This document shows positions 8,187 to 17,702 of a stretch of DNA of 64,000 nucleotides, one piece after another. Numbering within the stretch: position 1 is the first letter of the stretch; each line of letters starts with the position of its first letter. A model generated the notes under the pieces. That model had not been told where the DNA came from. It made no database searches and saw only the letters and a program-made list of their open reading frames with translations. Origin of the DNA: Enterobacter genomosp. O (GTDB taxonomy: Bacteria > Pseudomonadota > Gammaproteobacteria > Enterobacterales > Enterobacteriaceae); the NCBI RefSeq assembly GCF_001022965.1, contig NZ_LECZ01000026.1, positions 558,001 to 622,000 of the forward strand, written 5' to 3'. Both the position numbers and the translations under genes were made by a program.

Positions 8187-10458
8187 TAATGTCAGACTTG
8201 AGGAGCTGCTTAAGGCAGTCGACCGGGCAACCCGACCGCTTAACGCTCTCCATAACGCCAGCCTCACTCTCGCGAGCGATATCCGCAGTACGCAGACGGC
8301 GCTGGGGGCGCTCGATGAGCAGGCGGGGCGTATTGACGGCTTCAGGAAAGCAAATATCCAGCTCACCGTGACGGAGCAGTCGCTTACCCGGGCGAAACAG
8401 CAGGCAGCGGCGCTGGCGGTGCAGTTTAAGAACACGCAAAACCCCACCCAGGCCCAGGCAGATGCGCTGTCCGCAGCCCGAAAATCGGCAGCCGACCTTA
8501 AGCTTGAGTACAACAGCCTGCGCTACTCGGTACAGCGCCAGCGCACCGAACTCGCCCAGGCGGGAATAAACACGCGCACGCTCTCGTCGGATGAGCGTCG
8601 TTTACGCACCCACATCAGCGACAAAACGCAGCAGCTTAACCGACAGCGGGAGGCGCTGGCCCGCGTCAACCAGCAGCAGGAGCGGCTGAGTACCGTTCAG
8701 AATCGCTATGAGTCAGGCAAACGCGTTGCCGCGCGGGTGCATCAGCTGGCTAATGCGGGCGTGGGCATGGCCAAAGCGGGCTTTGACCAGACGTCCCGGT
8801 TTATGGCCCCCGGCATCAGTTTTGAAAAGCAGATGTCGGCTATTCAGGCAAATCTTGGCCTGGAGAAGGGCGACGCCCGGCTTGAGGCCATTCGCCAGCA
8901 GGCGCGGGAGGTTAGCGTCAGCGCCGGCGTACCTGCGGATACGGTCGTTCGGGCTCAGAACGAGCTGGCCCGTTCTGGCTATGACGTCGAAGGGCTGCTT
9001 GCGGCCACCGCGCCAGCGGTCAACCTCAGCCTGGCGGGGAACGTCGACGCGGCTAAGGCGGCCGATACGATCGCCAGCACGCAGGCCGCGTATCGCCTGG
9101 CGAATACGGATGCGGGGCGCATCGCAGACGTGCTTACGCGCGGTTTTACCTCTTCAAATACCACCCTCGCTGAGATGGAGGCCGCCGTCACCTCCGCCGC
9201 ACCGGCTGCGGATGCTTCCGGTATGGGGCTTGAAGAGACCACCGCGCTGCTTGGCGTTCTGGCGGAAAAAGGGATGAAAGGTGCGGCCGCCGGGGACGCG
9301 CTCAGCGCGATGCTGCGCCATGTTCAGACTCCGGATGCCATAAAAGCCGCGGGGGTGCTGGCTTCCGCTGCGGGTGATGGATCGCTTGATGAAAAACGCC
9401 AGCAGCTGCAGGGAGCAAAGGGCAGTTCCGCGCTCGCGGCTTCCGTTCAGACCGATAATCTTGACGGCGACATCAGCCGGTTCCAGGCCGCGCTGAACGG
9501 GTTAAAGATTGATGTATTTGATAAATCAGATAGCGCTTTGCGCAACCTGACCACGACCGCGACGGGGTGGGTCGGCACGCTTTCGCTTTGGGTAAACGCT
9601 AACCCTGAGCTGACGCAAACCCTGGTTAGCGTGATTATCGGCGCACAGGCATTTGCCGGCGTACTGGGCACCTTAGGGATGGTCGTCGCGCCGGTGTTGT
9701 CTGGCCTGAATCTGGTCATAACCGCCGCAGGGATGCTGGGTACGGTATTCAGCGTGGTGGGTGGCGCCATCATGACGGTGCTTGGGGCCCTTAGCTGGCC
9801 GGTTATTGCTCTCGGCGCGGCGATTGCCGCCGGTGCTTTGCTGATTTTTAAATACTGGGAGCCCATCAGCGCCTTCTTTGGCGGAGTGATTGAGGGGCTT
9901 TCTGCGGCCTTCGCGCCGCTGGGCGAGCTGTTCGCTCCGCTGTTACAGGCCTTTGGTTTCATTTCAGAAAAACTGGGCGGGATCTGGCAGTGGTTCACCG
10001 ATCTGATTGCGCCGATTAAGGCAACGCAGGAAACGCTCGACAGCTGCAAAAATGTCGGCGTGGCGTTCGGTCAGGCGCTGGGCGATGCGCTAATGGCGCC
10101 GCTTAATCTCTTTAACAGCCTGAGCGGCAAGGCCAGCTGGCTGCTGGAGAAACTCGGCGTCATAAAAAAAGAGTCGGGCAATATCGACTCGGCTGTGCCG
10201 AAAGAAGGTACATCCTCTGCTGACGCCGGAAGTGCCTGGGACCTGGAGCCACCTGTTTATAGCGGCTTCATGGGATACCAGCCGACGGCTGCCGCGGGAG
10301 GACGTTCTTACGTCGATCAGAGTAAAAGCGAATACAACATTACACTGCAGGGGAGCACGACTTCCGGAATGGATCTGACTCGTCAAATCCGGGAGGCAAT
10401 AGAGAGCAGTGAACAGGATAAAGCGAGACGGCAGCAATCCAGCTTTTTTTATGGTTGA
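8179..10458 (+). CDS. T: P2 gpT-like tape measure protein
   Basis: A 759-residue tape measure protein; P2 gpT is about 815. The N-terminal 190 residues are strongly coiled-coil, rich in Q, R, A and L (TQTALGALDEQAGRIDG). The middle has the phage-tail tape measure core (AGVPADTVVRAQNELARSGYD; ASGMGLEETTALLGVLAEKGMKG). Residues about 480-570 form hydrophobic membrane-like helices (VIIGAQAFAGVLGTLGMVV; VIALGAAIAAGALLIFKYW). It sets tail length and is ejected during DNA injection. It begins inside the E' frame, as in P2. Confidence 0.93.
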   Translation: MSNNVRLEELLKAVDRATRPLNALHNASLTLASDIRSTQTALGALDEQAGRIDGFRKANIQLTVTEQSLTRAKQQAAALAVQFKNTQNPTQAQADALSAARKSAADLKLEYNSLRYSVQRQRTELAQAGINTRTLSSDERRLRTHISDKTQQLNRQREALARVNQQQERLSTVQNRYESGKRVAARVHQLANAGVGMAKAGFDQTSRFMAPGISFEKQMSAIQANLGLEKGDARLEAIRQQAREVSVSAGVPADTVVRAQNELARSGYDVEGLLAATAPAVNLSLAGNVDAAKAADTIASTQAAYRLANTDAGRIADVLTRGFTSSNTTLAEMEAAVTSAAPAADASGMGLEETTALLGVLAEKGMKGAAAGDALSAMLRHVQTPDAIKAAGVLASAAGDGSLDEKRQQLQGAKGSSALAASVQTDNLDGDISRFQAALNGLKIDVFDKSDSALRNLTTTATGWVGTLSLWVNANPELTQTLVSVIIGAQAFAGVLGTLGMVVAPVLSGLNLVITAAGMLGTVFSVVGGAIMTVLGALSWPVIALGAAIAAGALLIFKYWEPISAFFGGVIEGLSAAFAPLGELFAPLLQAFGFISEKLGGIWQWFTDLIAPIKATQETLDSCKNVGVAFGQALGDALMAPLNLFNSLSGKASWLLEKLGVIKKESGNIDSAVPKEGTSSADAGSAWDLEPPVYSGFMGYQPTAAAGGRSYVDQSKSEYNITLQGSTTSGMDLTRQIREAIESSEQDKARRQQSSFFYG

Positions 10459-10469
10459 GGAGAGAGAAA

Positions 10470-10934
10470 ATGTTAATGGTGCTGGGTCTGTTTGTCTTTG
10501 AACGACGAACCTTACCGTATCAGTCAATGCAATTTTCAAAGGACTACCGCTGGGTGTCCAACGATCGCATCGGAAAACCCAAAGCCTGGCAGTATCTTGG
10601 CGAAGGTGAGACTTCTCATTTGCTCACAGGGACGCTTTATCCGGAAATCACCGGCGGGCGACTCTCCCTGAAGGCGATCGAGCTGATGGCGAATGAAGGG
10701 CGGGCGTGGCCGTTGATAGACGGCACCGGCATCATTCACGGCATGTTTGTCATTGAGAAAGTCACGCATACGCACACGGATTTTTACAGCGATGGTGCCG
10801 CCCGAAAAATTGAGTTTACCCTGTCGCTAAAACGCGTGGACGAATCGCTGATAACGATGTTTGGCGACCTGAGAACGCAGGCCTCAGAGCTGGTGGAAAG
10901 CGCACGTAATAGCATTGGAGGGCTGGCGGGATGA
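10470..10934 (+). CDS. U: P2 gpU-like tail protein
   Basis: A 154-residue protein of the P2 gpU family (about 159 residues), a tail protein needed for tail completion. I chose the ATG at 10470 because a GAGGAGAGAG site precedes it; a possible TTG at 10455 lies before that site. It contains the conserved FVFERRTLPYQ and EGETSHLLTGTLYPEI stretches. Its last four bases overlap the D start. Confidence 0.9.
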   Translation: MLMVLGLFVFERRTLPYQSMQFSKDYRWVSNDRIGKPKAWQYLGEGETSHLLTGTLYPEITGGRLSLKAIELMANEGRAWPLIDGTGIIHGMFVIEKVTHTHTDFYSDGAARKIEFTLSLKRVDESLITMFGDLRTQASELVESARNSIGGLAG

Positions 10935-12085
10935 TCGCTGAAATGAATATCCGGGCGGGTGGCAAAATGGCCCCTGATTTTATGCTTAAGCTTGACGATC
11001 GTGATATCACGCAAAATTTCAGCCATCGTCTTATCAGTTTGACCATGACCGACAAGCGCGGGCTGGAGGCCGATCAGCTGGATATTCAACTGGATGATTC
11101 CGACGGGCTGTTAGACCTGCCTGCCCGGGGGGCAACGCTCTCCTTATGGCTGGGATGGGAGGGAACCCCGCTCGAGCCGAAAGGGAACTTTACGATCGAT
11201 ACCATTGAGTTTCGGGGCGCGCCGGACACGCTGACCATTCGGGGATGCAGCGCGGATTTTCGCGGAAAGCTAAACGTCCGGCGCGAACAGTCGTGGCATG
11301 ACACGACGATCGGCGCGATCGTGAATACCATTGCTCAGCGTAACCGGCTGACCGCCAGCGTCGCGGCGGATCTTTCATCCATTGCTATTTCGCATATCGA
11401 TCAGTCTCAGGAGACAGACGCGGCGTTTCTCACCCGCCTGGCCGAACGCAACGGTGCCTTTGTTTCAATTAAAGCCGGCAAGGTTATTTTTATGAAGGCG
11501 GGCCAGGCCGTTACAGCTGGCGGCATATCGATTCCCTTGATGGTGATTGAACGTGGGGATGGCGATAAGCACCTTTTTTCCGTCGCGGACCGTGAAAATT
11601 ACTCCGGCGTGACGGCGAAATGGCTGCAAACGCGCGACCCAAAACAGCAAAATCCTCAATTGAGCATTAATCGTTTACCTGAGGGGCCGTCGACAGAGGG
11701 GCTGCAGCACCCGGATGCCGCCGCGCCGATTGCGGGAGCAGGGGGCAGGGAGCAGAAGCCGCAAGAGATGCTGGTGGGATCGGTGGAAAACGTATTTGAG
11801 CTCACCACGGTGTATGCCTCTGAGGAGCAGGCGCTGAGGGCTGCGGAGGCGAAGTGGCGCGCGCTTCAGCGCGGTACCGTGAATTTTTCTATCCAGCTGG
11901 CGCTGGGACGGGCCGATCTGTTCCCCGAGACGCCGGTGCTGGTAAACGGCTTTAAACGCGTCATTGACGAGCAGGCGTGGATCATCAGCGAGGTGGTTCA
12001 TACCCTCAGCGGGAGTGGATATACCACGAAGCTGAACCTTGAGCGTAACGTCACCGACGAAAAATTTGCTGTCGACAGTGAGTAA
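10931..12085 (+). CDS. D: P2 gpD-like late tail protein (gp27-like hub)
   Basis: A 384-residue protein of the P2 gpD family (about 387 residues), a baseplate hub protein that links the tube to the spike. Recognisable stretches are APDFMLKLDDRDITQNFSHRL at the N-terminus and DQSQETDAAFLTRLAERNGAF near residue 160. It is coupled to U by an ATGA overlap and is the last structural gene before ogr. Confidence 0.93.
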   Translation: MIAEMNIRAGGKMAPDFMLKLDDRDITQNFSHRLISLTMTDKRGLEADQLDIQLDDSDGLLDLPARGATLSLWLGWEGTPLEPKGNFTIDTIEFRGAPDTLTIRGCSADFRGKLNVRREQSWHDTTIGAIVNTIAQRNRLTASVAADLSSIAISHIDQSQETDAAFLTRLAERNGAFVSIKAGKVIFMKAGQAVTAGGISIPLMVIERGDGDKHLFSVADRENYSGVTAKWLQTRDPKQQNPQLSINRLPEGPSTEGLQHPDAAAPIAGAGGREQKPQEMLVGSVENVFELTTVYASEEQALRAAEAKWRALQRGTVNFSIQLALGRADLFPETPVLVNGFKRVIDEQAWIISEVVHTLSGSGYTTKLNLERNVTDEKFAVDSE

Positions 12086-12120
12086 TTCATTTGCCATTAC
12101 GTTCTTTTTGAGTATTATTG

Positions 12121-12137
12121 ATTCACAAATTGTGAAT
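12121..12137. promoter_or_regulatory. Perfect palindrome upstream of ogr
   Basis: ATTCACAA-A-TTGTGAAT is a perfect 8+1+8 inverted repeat that ends six bases before the ogr ribosome-binding site. Its position suggests an operator or a leader hairpin for ogr. No binding protein can be named from sequence. Confidence 0.5.
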
Positions 12138-12152
12138 TTAACGGAGGGGTAC

Positions 12153-12353
12153 ATGTTTCATTGTCCTAAGTGCAAGCATTCAGCGCATGCGCGTACCAGT
12201 CGCTACCTAAGTGAAAATACCAAAGAGCGGTATCACCAGTGCACCAATGTAGACTGCAGCTGTACGTTCGTGACGATGGAGTCCGTGGAGCGTCTGATTG
12301 CGACCCCTGGCGACGCCGGGAAAGCCCGAACGGCTTCGCTACCAGCTGTTTAA
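12153..12353 (+). CDS. ogr: Ogr/Delta-type zinc-finger activator of phage late genes
   Basis: A 66-residue zinc finger protein (MFHCPKCKHSAHARTSRYL) with cysteines as C-x2-C then C-x4-C (QCTNVDCSC). This is the Ogr/Delta family of P2 and satellite P4, which bind upstream of late promoters and contact RNA polymerase alpha. I chose the ATG at 12153 behind GGAGGGG; longer frames include the tail of D. It lies at the prophage end next to the tRNA, as ogr does in P2, and probably drives the tail genes upstream. Confidence 0.93.
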   Translation: MFHCPKCKHSAHARTSRYLSENTKERYHQCTNVDCSCTFVTMESVERLIATPGDAGKARTASLPAV

Positions 12354-12366
12354 AAACCAATAAAAA

Positions 12367-12393
12367 AAGCCACTCAATGAGTGGCTTATTTAT
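12367..12393 (-). terminator. Terminator between ogr and ileX
   Basis: A 9-base stem, AAGCCACTC and GAGTGGCTT, with a 3-base loop. Read on the minus strand it is followed by seven T, so it best terminates the ileX transcript. It can also stop ogr from the other side. Whether it is phage or host DNA depends on the unseen att core. Confidence 0.7.
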
Positions 12394-12413
12394 TTGATTC
12401 TAAAGCTAAAATT

Positions 12414-12489
12414 TGGTGGCCCCTGCTGGACTTGAACCAGCGACCAAGCGATTATGAGTCGCCTGCTCTAACCACTGAGCTAAGGGGCC
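12414..12489 (-). tRNA. ileX: tRNA-Ile (anticodon CAU, lysidine-modified type), prophage attachment site
   Basis: Read on the minus strand, the 76 bases begin GGCCCCTTAGCTCAGTGG, have a CTCATAA anticodon loop, a GGTTCAAGTCC T-arm and an encoded CCA end. A CAU anticodon in this body, next to mug, matches E. coli ileX, whose C34 is converted to lysidine to read AUA. The prophage abuts the tRNA 3' end, the usual target for P2-like integrases, so the gene is probably restored by the phage att copy. The exact att core cannot be set without the other prophage end. Confidence 0.88.
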
Positions 12490-12614
12490 GTGGCGGTGAA
12501 TTATAAAGTAACTCCCCGCAGCAATCCAGCCATTCACACCTGCCTGCTGTTTTTATAAACAACGCATAATCAATCCTTTATACTTCAATTACGATGTATC
12601 GATCGGGAGTAAAG

Positions 12615-13121
12615 ATGATCAACGATATTCTGGCCCCTGGCCTGAGGGTGGTGTTCTGCGGAATTAACCCGGGCAAGTCCTCGGCGCACACCGGTTTTCA
12701 CTTTGCCCATCCGGGCAATCGCTTCTGGAAGGTGATCTATCAGGCCGGGTTTACCGACAGGCTGCTCAAGCCCGAAGAGGAGCAGCACCTGCTGGATACG
12801 CGCTGCGGGATCACCATGCTGGTCGAGCGGCCTACGGTGCAGGCGAGCGAGGTTAACCTGCATGAGCTGCGAAGCGGCGGGCGAGAGCTGGTCAAAAAGA
12901 TAGAGGATTATCAGCCGGCCGCGCTGGCGATCCTCGGTAAGCAGGCCTACGAGCAGGCGTTCAGCCAGCGCGGGTCGCAGTGGGGCAAGCAGGCCATCAC
13001 CATCGGCGTGACGCAGGTGTGGGTGCTGCCGAATCCGAGCGGGCTCAACAGGGCGACGCTGGATAAGCTGGTGGAGGCGTATCGGGAACTTGATGAGGCG
13101 CTGATGGTGCGGGGGCTTTAG
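12615..13121 (+). CDS. mug: G/U mismatch-specific DNA glycosylase
   Basis: A 168-residue protein, the same length as E. coli Mug, which removes uracil and ethenocytosine from mismatched DNA. It contains the active-site GINPG motif ([24 protein letters not shown], residues about 16-39) and the NPSGL wedge motif ([11 protein letters not shown] near residue 140). I chose the ATG at 12615 behind GGGAGT; seven codons upstream are also open. It is adjacent to ileX and convergent with rpoD, as in E. coli. Confidence 0.95.
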   Translation: MINDILAPGLRVVFCGINPGKSSAHTGFHFAHPGNRFWKVIYQAGFTDRLLKPEEEQHLLDTRCGITMLVERPTVQASEVNLHELRSGGRELVKKIEDYQPAALAILGKQAYEQAFSQRGSQWGKQAITIGVTQVWVLPNPSGLNRATLDKLVEAYRELDEALMVRGL

Positions 13122-13129
13122 GCCTGATG

Positions 13130-13220
13130 CCCTCACCCTAGCCCTCTCCCTCAAGGGAGAGGGAGACGTCTGTGCCGGCATTATTTTGTGGGGAGCCCTG
13201 AGCCCACAGGGAGAGGGGAT
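13130..13220. repeat. GAGAGGG-type palindromic repeat between mug and rpoD
   Basis: CCCTCACCCTAGCCCTCTCC, then TCAAGGGAGAGGG, occupies 13130-13162, with a degenerate second copy (CCCACAGGGAGAGGGGAT) at about 13203-13220. It belongs to the same family as copies near 18720, 35850, 44190, 52350-52430 and 60215, all in gene-end positions. Confidence 0.75.
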
Positions 13221-13223
13221 AGG

Positions 13224-13255
13224 CAAAAAAAAGCTCCCAATCGGGAGCTTTTTGC
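13224..13255 (-). terminator. Terminator of the rpsU-dnaG-rpoD operon
   Basis: The stem AAGCTCCC/GGGAGCTT (13231-13250) is followed on the minus strand by eight T. It lies just downstream of the rpoD stop at 13268. Confidence 0.85.
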
Positions 13256-13267
13256 TGTTTACCTGGA

Positions 13268-15115
13268 TTAATCGTCCAGGAAGCTACGCAGCACTTCAGA
13301 GCGGCTTGGATGACGCAGCTTACGCAGCGCCTTCGCTTCGATCTGACGGATACGTTCGCGGGTTACATCGAACTGTTTACCCACTTCTTCCAGCGTGTGG
13401 TCGGTGTTCATATCGATACCGAAACGCATACGCAGTACTTTCGCTTCACGGGCGGTCAGGCCAGCCAGCACGTCGTGCGTTGCAGCACGCAGGCTCTCGG
13501 TGGTTGCAGAGTCCAGCGGCAGCTCGAGGGTGGTATCCTCGATGAAATCACCCAGATGCGAATCTTCATCATCACCGATTGGTGTTTCCATGGAGATAGG
13601 CTCTTTGGCGATCTTCAGCACTTTACGGATCTTGTCTTCCGGCATCAGCATGCGCTCGGCCAGCTCTTCTGGCGTCGGCTCGCGGCCCATCTCCTGCAGC
13701 ATCTGGCGGGAAATACGGTTGAGCTTGTTGATGGTCTCAATCATATGCACCGGAATACGGATGGTGCGCGCCTGATCCGCGATAGAGCGGGTGATAGCCT
13801 GACGGATCCACCAGGTTGCGTAGGTGGAGAACTTGTAGCCACGACGGTATTCAAACTTGTCTACCGCTTTCATCAGACCGATGTTGCCTTCCTGAATCAG
13901 ATCCAGGAACTGCAGACCACGGTTGGTGTATTTTTTGGCGATAGAGATAACCAGACGCAAGTTCGCTTCAACCATCTCTTTCTTCGCACGGCGGGCTTTC
14001 GCTTCACCGATGGACATACGACGGTTGATGTCTTTAACCTGCTCGATGGTCAGGCCGGTCTCTTCTTCAATCTGATGCAGCTTCTGCAGGCCGCGATGCA
14101 CATCGTCCTTCACGTCGTGCAGTTTTTCAGACCACGGCTTGTTCATCGCGATAGCCGCGTTGAACCAGGTTTCGCTGGTTTCGTTGCCGGTGAAGAGGGT
14201 GATGAAGTTCTTCTTCGGCATTTTGCACTGCTCAACGCACAGCTTCATGATGATGCGTTCCTGGGTACGTACGCGATCCATCATCACGCGCATGCTGTTC
14301 ACCAGGTAGTCGAACTGTTTTGGCACCAGGCGGAACTGTTTGAACACTTCAGACAGTTTCAGGATCTCTTCCTGAGCGGCGGCATGGCTGCGGCCTTTCG
14401 CTTTGATGGTGTCACGCGTCACTTCGTACTGGGTACGCAGCTCGGCAAACTTCTCACGCGCCAGTTCCGGGTCGATGCTGTTGTCATCATCCGCGGTGTC
14501 GTCGTCGCTCTCTTCCTCATCTTCGTCTTCGTCATCATCCATCTCTTCCTGAGACAGTTCAGAACCGACGTGAGTGGCGGTAGGCGCCATATCTTCTTCA
14601 GCGTTCGGGTCGACAAAACCGGTGATCAGGTCAGACAGGCGCGCTTCTTCCGCTTCAACGCGATCGTACTGCTCCAGCAGATAGGTGATCGCTTCCGGGT
14701 ACTCGGCAACAGAGCACTGAACCTGGTTGATCCCGTCTTCGATGCGTTTTGCGATGTCAATTTCGCCTTCGCGGGTCAACAGTTCAACGGTACCCATTTC
14801 GCGCATGTACATGCGGACCGGGTCAGTGGTACGCCCGATTTCAGATTCCACGCTGGACAGTACCTGTGCAGCAGCTTCTTCCGCATCTTCGTCAGTGTTG
14901 TTGGAGGTTTCAGCCAGCAACAGATCATCGGCATCCGGTGCTTCTTCCATCACCTGAATGCCCATGTCATTGATCATTTGGATGATGTCTTCGATTTGAT
15001 CTGAATCGACGATATCTTCCGGCAGATGGTCATTGACCTCGGCATAGGTCAGATAGCCTTGCTCCTTACCACGTTGGACAAGAAGTTTCAGCTGTGACTG
15101 CGGGTTTTGCTCCAT
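13268..15115 (-). CDS. rpoD: RNA polymerase primary sigma factor sigma-70
   Basis: A 615-residue protein (E. coli 613), the housekeeping sigma factor. It starts [20 protein letters not shown] (region 1.1). A very acidic spacer ([20 protein letters not shown]) lies near residues 190-210, region 2.3-2.4 is [20 protein letters not shown], and region 4.2 is [20 protein letters not shown] near residue 570. I chose the ATG at 15115; 18 codons upstream are open but lack a ribosome-binding site. It is the last gene of the macromolecular synthesis operon. Confidence 0.98.
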   Translation of the reverse strand: MEQNPQSQLKLLVQRGKEQGYLTYAEVNDHLPEDIVDSDQIEDIIQMINDMGIQVMEEAPDADDLLLAETSNNTDEDAEEAAAQVLSSVESEIGRTTDPVRMYMREMGTVELLTREGEIDIAKRIEDGINQVQCSVAEYPEAITYLLEQYDRVEAEEARLSDLITGFVDPNAEEDMAPTATHVGSELSQEEMDDDEDEDEEESDDDTADDDNSIDPELAREKFAELRTQYEVTRDTIKAKGRSHAAAQEEILKLSEVFKQFRLVPKQFDYLVNSMRVMMDRVRTQERIIMKLCVEQCKMPKKNFITLFTGNETSETWFNAAIAMNKPWSEKLHDVKDDVHRGLQKLHQIEEETGLTIEQVKDINRRMSIGEAKARRAKKEMVEANLRLVISIAKKYTNRGLQFLDLIQEGNIGLMKAVDKFEYRRGYKFSTYATWWIRQAITRSIADQARTIRIPVHMIETINKLNRISRQMLQEMGREPTPEELAERMLMPEDKIRKVLKIAKEPISMETPIGDDEDSHLGDFIEDTTLELPLDSATTESLRAATHDVLAGLTAREAKVLRMRFGIDMNTDHTLEEVGKQFDVTRERIRQIEAKALRKLRHPSRSEVLRSFLDD

Positions 15116-15261
15116 AAGACGGTATCCACACTTAATTCGTTTGATTGGTGTCGGCGATGGGGCTGCCAACCTTTAAAGCGAGGGCGTACTTATATTTTTG
15201 CCGCTGCCTCTCAGTGCGGCTGCCGGGGGCTTCCCGATCGATATTCGGCACTTAAGCCGTT

Positions 15262-15378
15262 AAATACTTCATCCTTCACGTTGTCTCTGCGTTAGCTGCG
15301 TTCTCTCATCCTGGTCATGTACTTATGTACACTCCCAGGAGTTCGTTCACTTGCTGCCTTGATACAACGCGAATGATA
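15262..15378. repeat. ERIC element between dnaG and rpoD
   Basis: On the plus strand, TACTTCATCCTTCACGTTG, then TTAGCTGCGTTCTCTCATCC and CATGTACTTATGTACACTCC, then CACTTGCTGCCTTGATACAA, matches the enterobacterial repetitive intergenic consensus from recall, including its central inverted repeat (CCTGG-TCATGTACTTATGTACA-CCAGG region). It fills much of the 274-base gap, so it is transcribed within the operon and could affect the dnaG/rpoD ratio. Confidence 0.82.
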
Positions 15379-15389
15379 TTGTCTTTCAC

Positions 15390-17135
15390 CTATTTCTTCG
15401 CCAGTTCCTGGTTAATCATCCAGAGCTCCCGGCGTTCTTCGCTGCTCAAACCGTGTGTGCGCTCGCGAGCAATCAACTCTTCCTGGCGCAGCTCAAGCAT
15501 CGAATCAAACATATGGTTGAGTGAGTCGGTGAACGTTTTTTCTGCAATGTCCTTATCTGCTATATCGTCCCACATCGACAATTTTTCAAGGGTAGCGGCC
15601 TCTTTTGTGCCGCGATAATGCTCTAAAAGTTGTCCGGTGGTCAGACCTGGCTGAGACAAACAAGTGTTGACCAGTTCTGAAAATAAGCCAAGTCCGGGCA
15701 ATTTTTCGTGGTTCAAACCCGCCAGCGACGGCACCTGTGGCGCAAGCTCGGGATTTTGTACCAGCAACCCTATCAGTATACGCATGGTTGTGCGTTTTAG
15801 CTGAGGCGCGGCGCGAACCGCACCGTTTTCAGCGTGTTTAGGCATTAAACGTTCAAGCTGGCTGTCATCCAGAATGCCGAGCTTGTTGCCTAACTCCTGA
15901 CGCAGATAGATGCGCAGCGTTTCGCCTGGCACCTGGCTGATTAACGGCAGCGCCAGCGTACTGAGCTGCGCGCGCCCGTCAGGGGTACTCAAATCGACCT
16001 GCGGCATCAGGCTGTTAAACAAAAACGTGGAGAGCGGCTGAGCCTGCTCCATCCGCGCTTCAAATGCCGCTTTGCCCTCTTTACGCACCAGCGTATCCGG
16101 GTCTTCGCCGTCGGGCAGAAACATAAAGCGCAGCTGACGGCCGTCGGTCATGTAGGGGAGCGCGGTTTCCAGCGCGCGCCAGGCGGCGTCGCGTCCGGCG
16201 CGGTCTCCGTCGTAACAACAAATCACGTTGTTGGTCACGCGGAACAGCAGCTGGATGTGATCCGCCGTCGTGGACGTTCCTAACGACGCCACCGCGTAGT
16301 TAATGTCGTACTGCGCCAGCGCCACGACGTCCATATACCCTTCGACGACCAGAAGACGCGGAGGTTCCGCGTTATTCTGTTGCGCCTCATAAAGGCCGTA
16401 GAGCTGGCGGCCCTTATGGAAAATATCGGTTTCCGGGGAGTTGAGGTACTTCGGCAGGGCATCACCCAGCACGCGACCACCAAAACCAATTACCCGGCCA
16501 CGCTTGTCGCGGATGGGGAACATCACCCGTTCGCGGAAGCGGTCGTAGCTTCGTCCCTGGTCGTTGGTGACCAGCATGCCTGCATCGATGAGAGACTTAC
16601 GATCTTCGCTATTACCGCCAAAACGCTTTAACACGTTGTCCCAGCCGGGCGGGGCGTAACCAATAGCGAAACGCGCAATGACATCGTCGCTCAGTCCGCG
16701 CTTGTTCAGATACTGACGCGCAGGCTCAGCCGCAGAGTGCTTAAGAGACTGTTGGTAAAACGAATTCAGGCCATCCATCAGTTGATACAGCGTTTGCCGT
16801 TGATGGCGCTCGATCTGACTTGGCCCACTGCCTGCTTCATACGGCACTTCAAGGTTATGCATCGCCGCCAGCTCTTCGACGGTTTCAACGAACTCGAGCT
16901 TGTCGTAGTTCATCAAAAAATCGACGGCATTACCGTGTGCGCCACAGCCGAAGCAATGGTAGAACTGCTTTTCACCGTTTACGGTGAAGGAGGGGGTTTT
17001 TTCGTTATGGAACGGACAGCACGCATGGTAGTTCTTGCCCTGCTTTTTCAGCTTTACCCGCGCGTCGATGAGATCGACGATGTCGGTTCTGGCGAGCAGG
17101 TCATTGATGAAAACGCGTGGGATTCTTCCGGCCAT
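15390..17135 (-). CDS. dnaG: DNA primase
   Basis: A 581-residue primase, the E. coli length, making RNA primers at the replication fork. The N-terminal zinc finger is CCPFHNEKTPSF...YHCFGCG (residues about 40-65). The TOPRIM domain has VVEGYMDVVAL near residue 265 and CYDGDRAG near residue 308. The C-terminal helicase-binding part ends ELWMINQELAKK. I chose the ATG at 17135 (MAGRIPRVFI). It is the middle gene of the operon, behind a hairpin that follows rpsU. Confidence 0.97.
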   Translation of the reverse strand: MAGRIPRVFINDLLARTDIVDLIDARVKLKKQGKNYHACCPFHNEKTPSFTVNGEKQFYHCFGCGAHGNAVDFLMNYDKLEFVETVEELAAMHNLEVPYEAGSGPSQIERHQRQTLYQLMDGLNSFYQQSLKHSAAEPARQYLNKRGLSDDVIARFAIGYAPPGWDNVLKRFGGNSEDRKSLIDAGMLVTNDQGRSYDRFRERVMFPIRDKRGRVIGFGGRVLGDALPKYLNSPETDIFHKGRQLYGLYEAQQNNAEPPRLLVVEGYMDVVALAQYDINYAVASLGTSTTADHIQLLFRVTNNVICCYDGDRAGRDAAWRALETALPYMTDGRQLRFMFLPDGEDPDTLVRKEGKAAFEARMEQAQPLSTFLFNSLMPQVDLSTPDGRAQLSTLALPLISQVPGETLRIYLRQELGNKLGILDDSQLERLMPKHAENGAVRAAPQLKRTTMRILIGLLVQNPELAPQVPSLAGLNHEKLPGLGLFSELVNTCLSQPGLTTGQLLEHYRGTKEAATLEKLSMWDDIADKDIAEKTFTDSLNHMFDSMLELRQEELIARERTHGLSSEERRELWMINQELAKK

Positions 17136-17226
17136 ATGCCCCAAAATTTTAAGCGACTTATAAACGAAAACAAGCCGCGCATTCCTTCCGGAAGCACGGC
17201 CTTACGACTATTACTCTGTCTGTCAA

Positions 17227-17246
17227 TTGAGGGCTTTGGCCCTCAA
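17227..17246 (-). terminator. Partial terminator/attenuator between rpsU and dnaG
   Basis: TTGAGGGC/GCCCTCAA form an 8-base stem with a 4-base loop immediately after the rpsU stop. There is no good T run on the minus strand, so read-through is expected. This corresponds to the leaky terminator known between rpsU and dnaG in E. coli, which makes S21 more abundant than primase. Confidence 0.7.
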
Positions 17247-17250
17247 CCAA

Positions 17251-17505
<255 letters not shown>

Positions 17506-17644
17506 TCAACGCCAGCTTATTTCAAAATGGTGCGGAATTTTACTGCAAATGCTGCTGCTTTGTAAAGCACCGATGCGATTTTGAAAGGGACTTTAATAAG
17601 GGTGAGGAGTATACACGAGCCTTCTTCCTGGGGCGAACAAAGTT

Positions 17645-17672
17645 TTACATCAACCCGCCCAGGCTCTACACT
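17645..17672 (+). promoter_or_regulatory. Candidate sigma-70 promoter for tsaD
   Basis: TTACAT at 17645-17650 and TACACT at 17667-17672 are separated by 16 bases, with the tsaD ATG 31 bases after the -10. Both hexamers are imperfect, so this is a guess supported only by position. Confidence 0.35.
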
Positions 17673-17702
17673 GCGCGGTATTGAAACGAGGTAAAACAAG
17701 TC

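Noticed and set aside
13310-15004. 564-codon open frame on the plus strand opposite rpoD
   Set aside because: It is the antisense of a confirmed sigma-70 gene; its composition follows the codon bias of rpoD and it has no recognisable domain.
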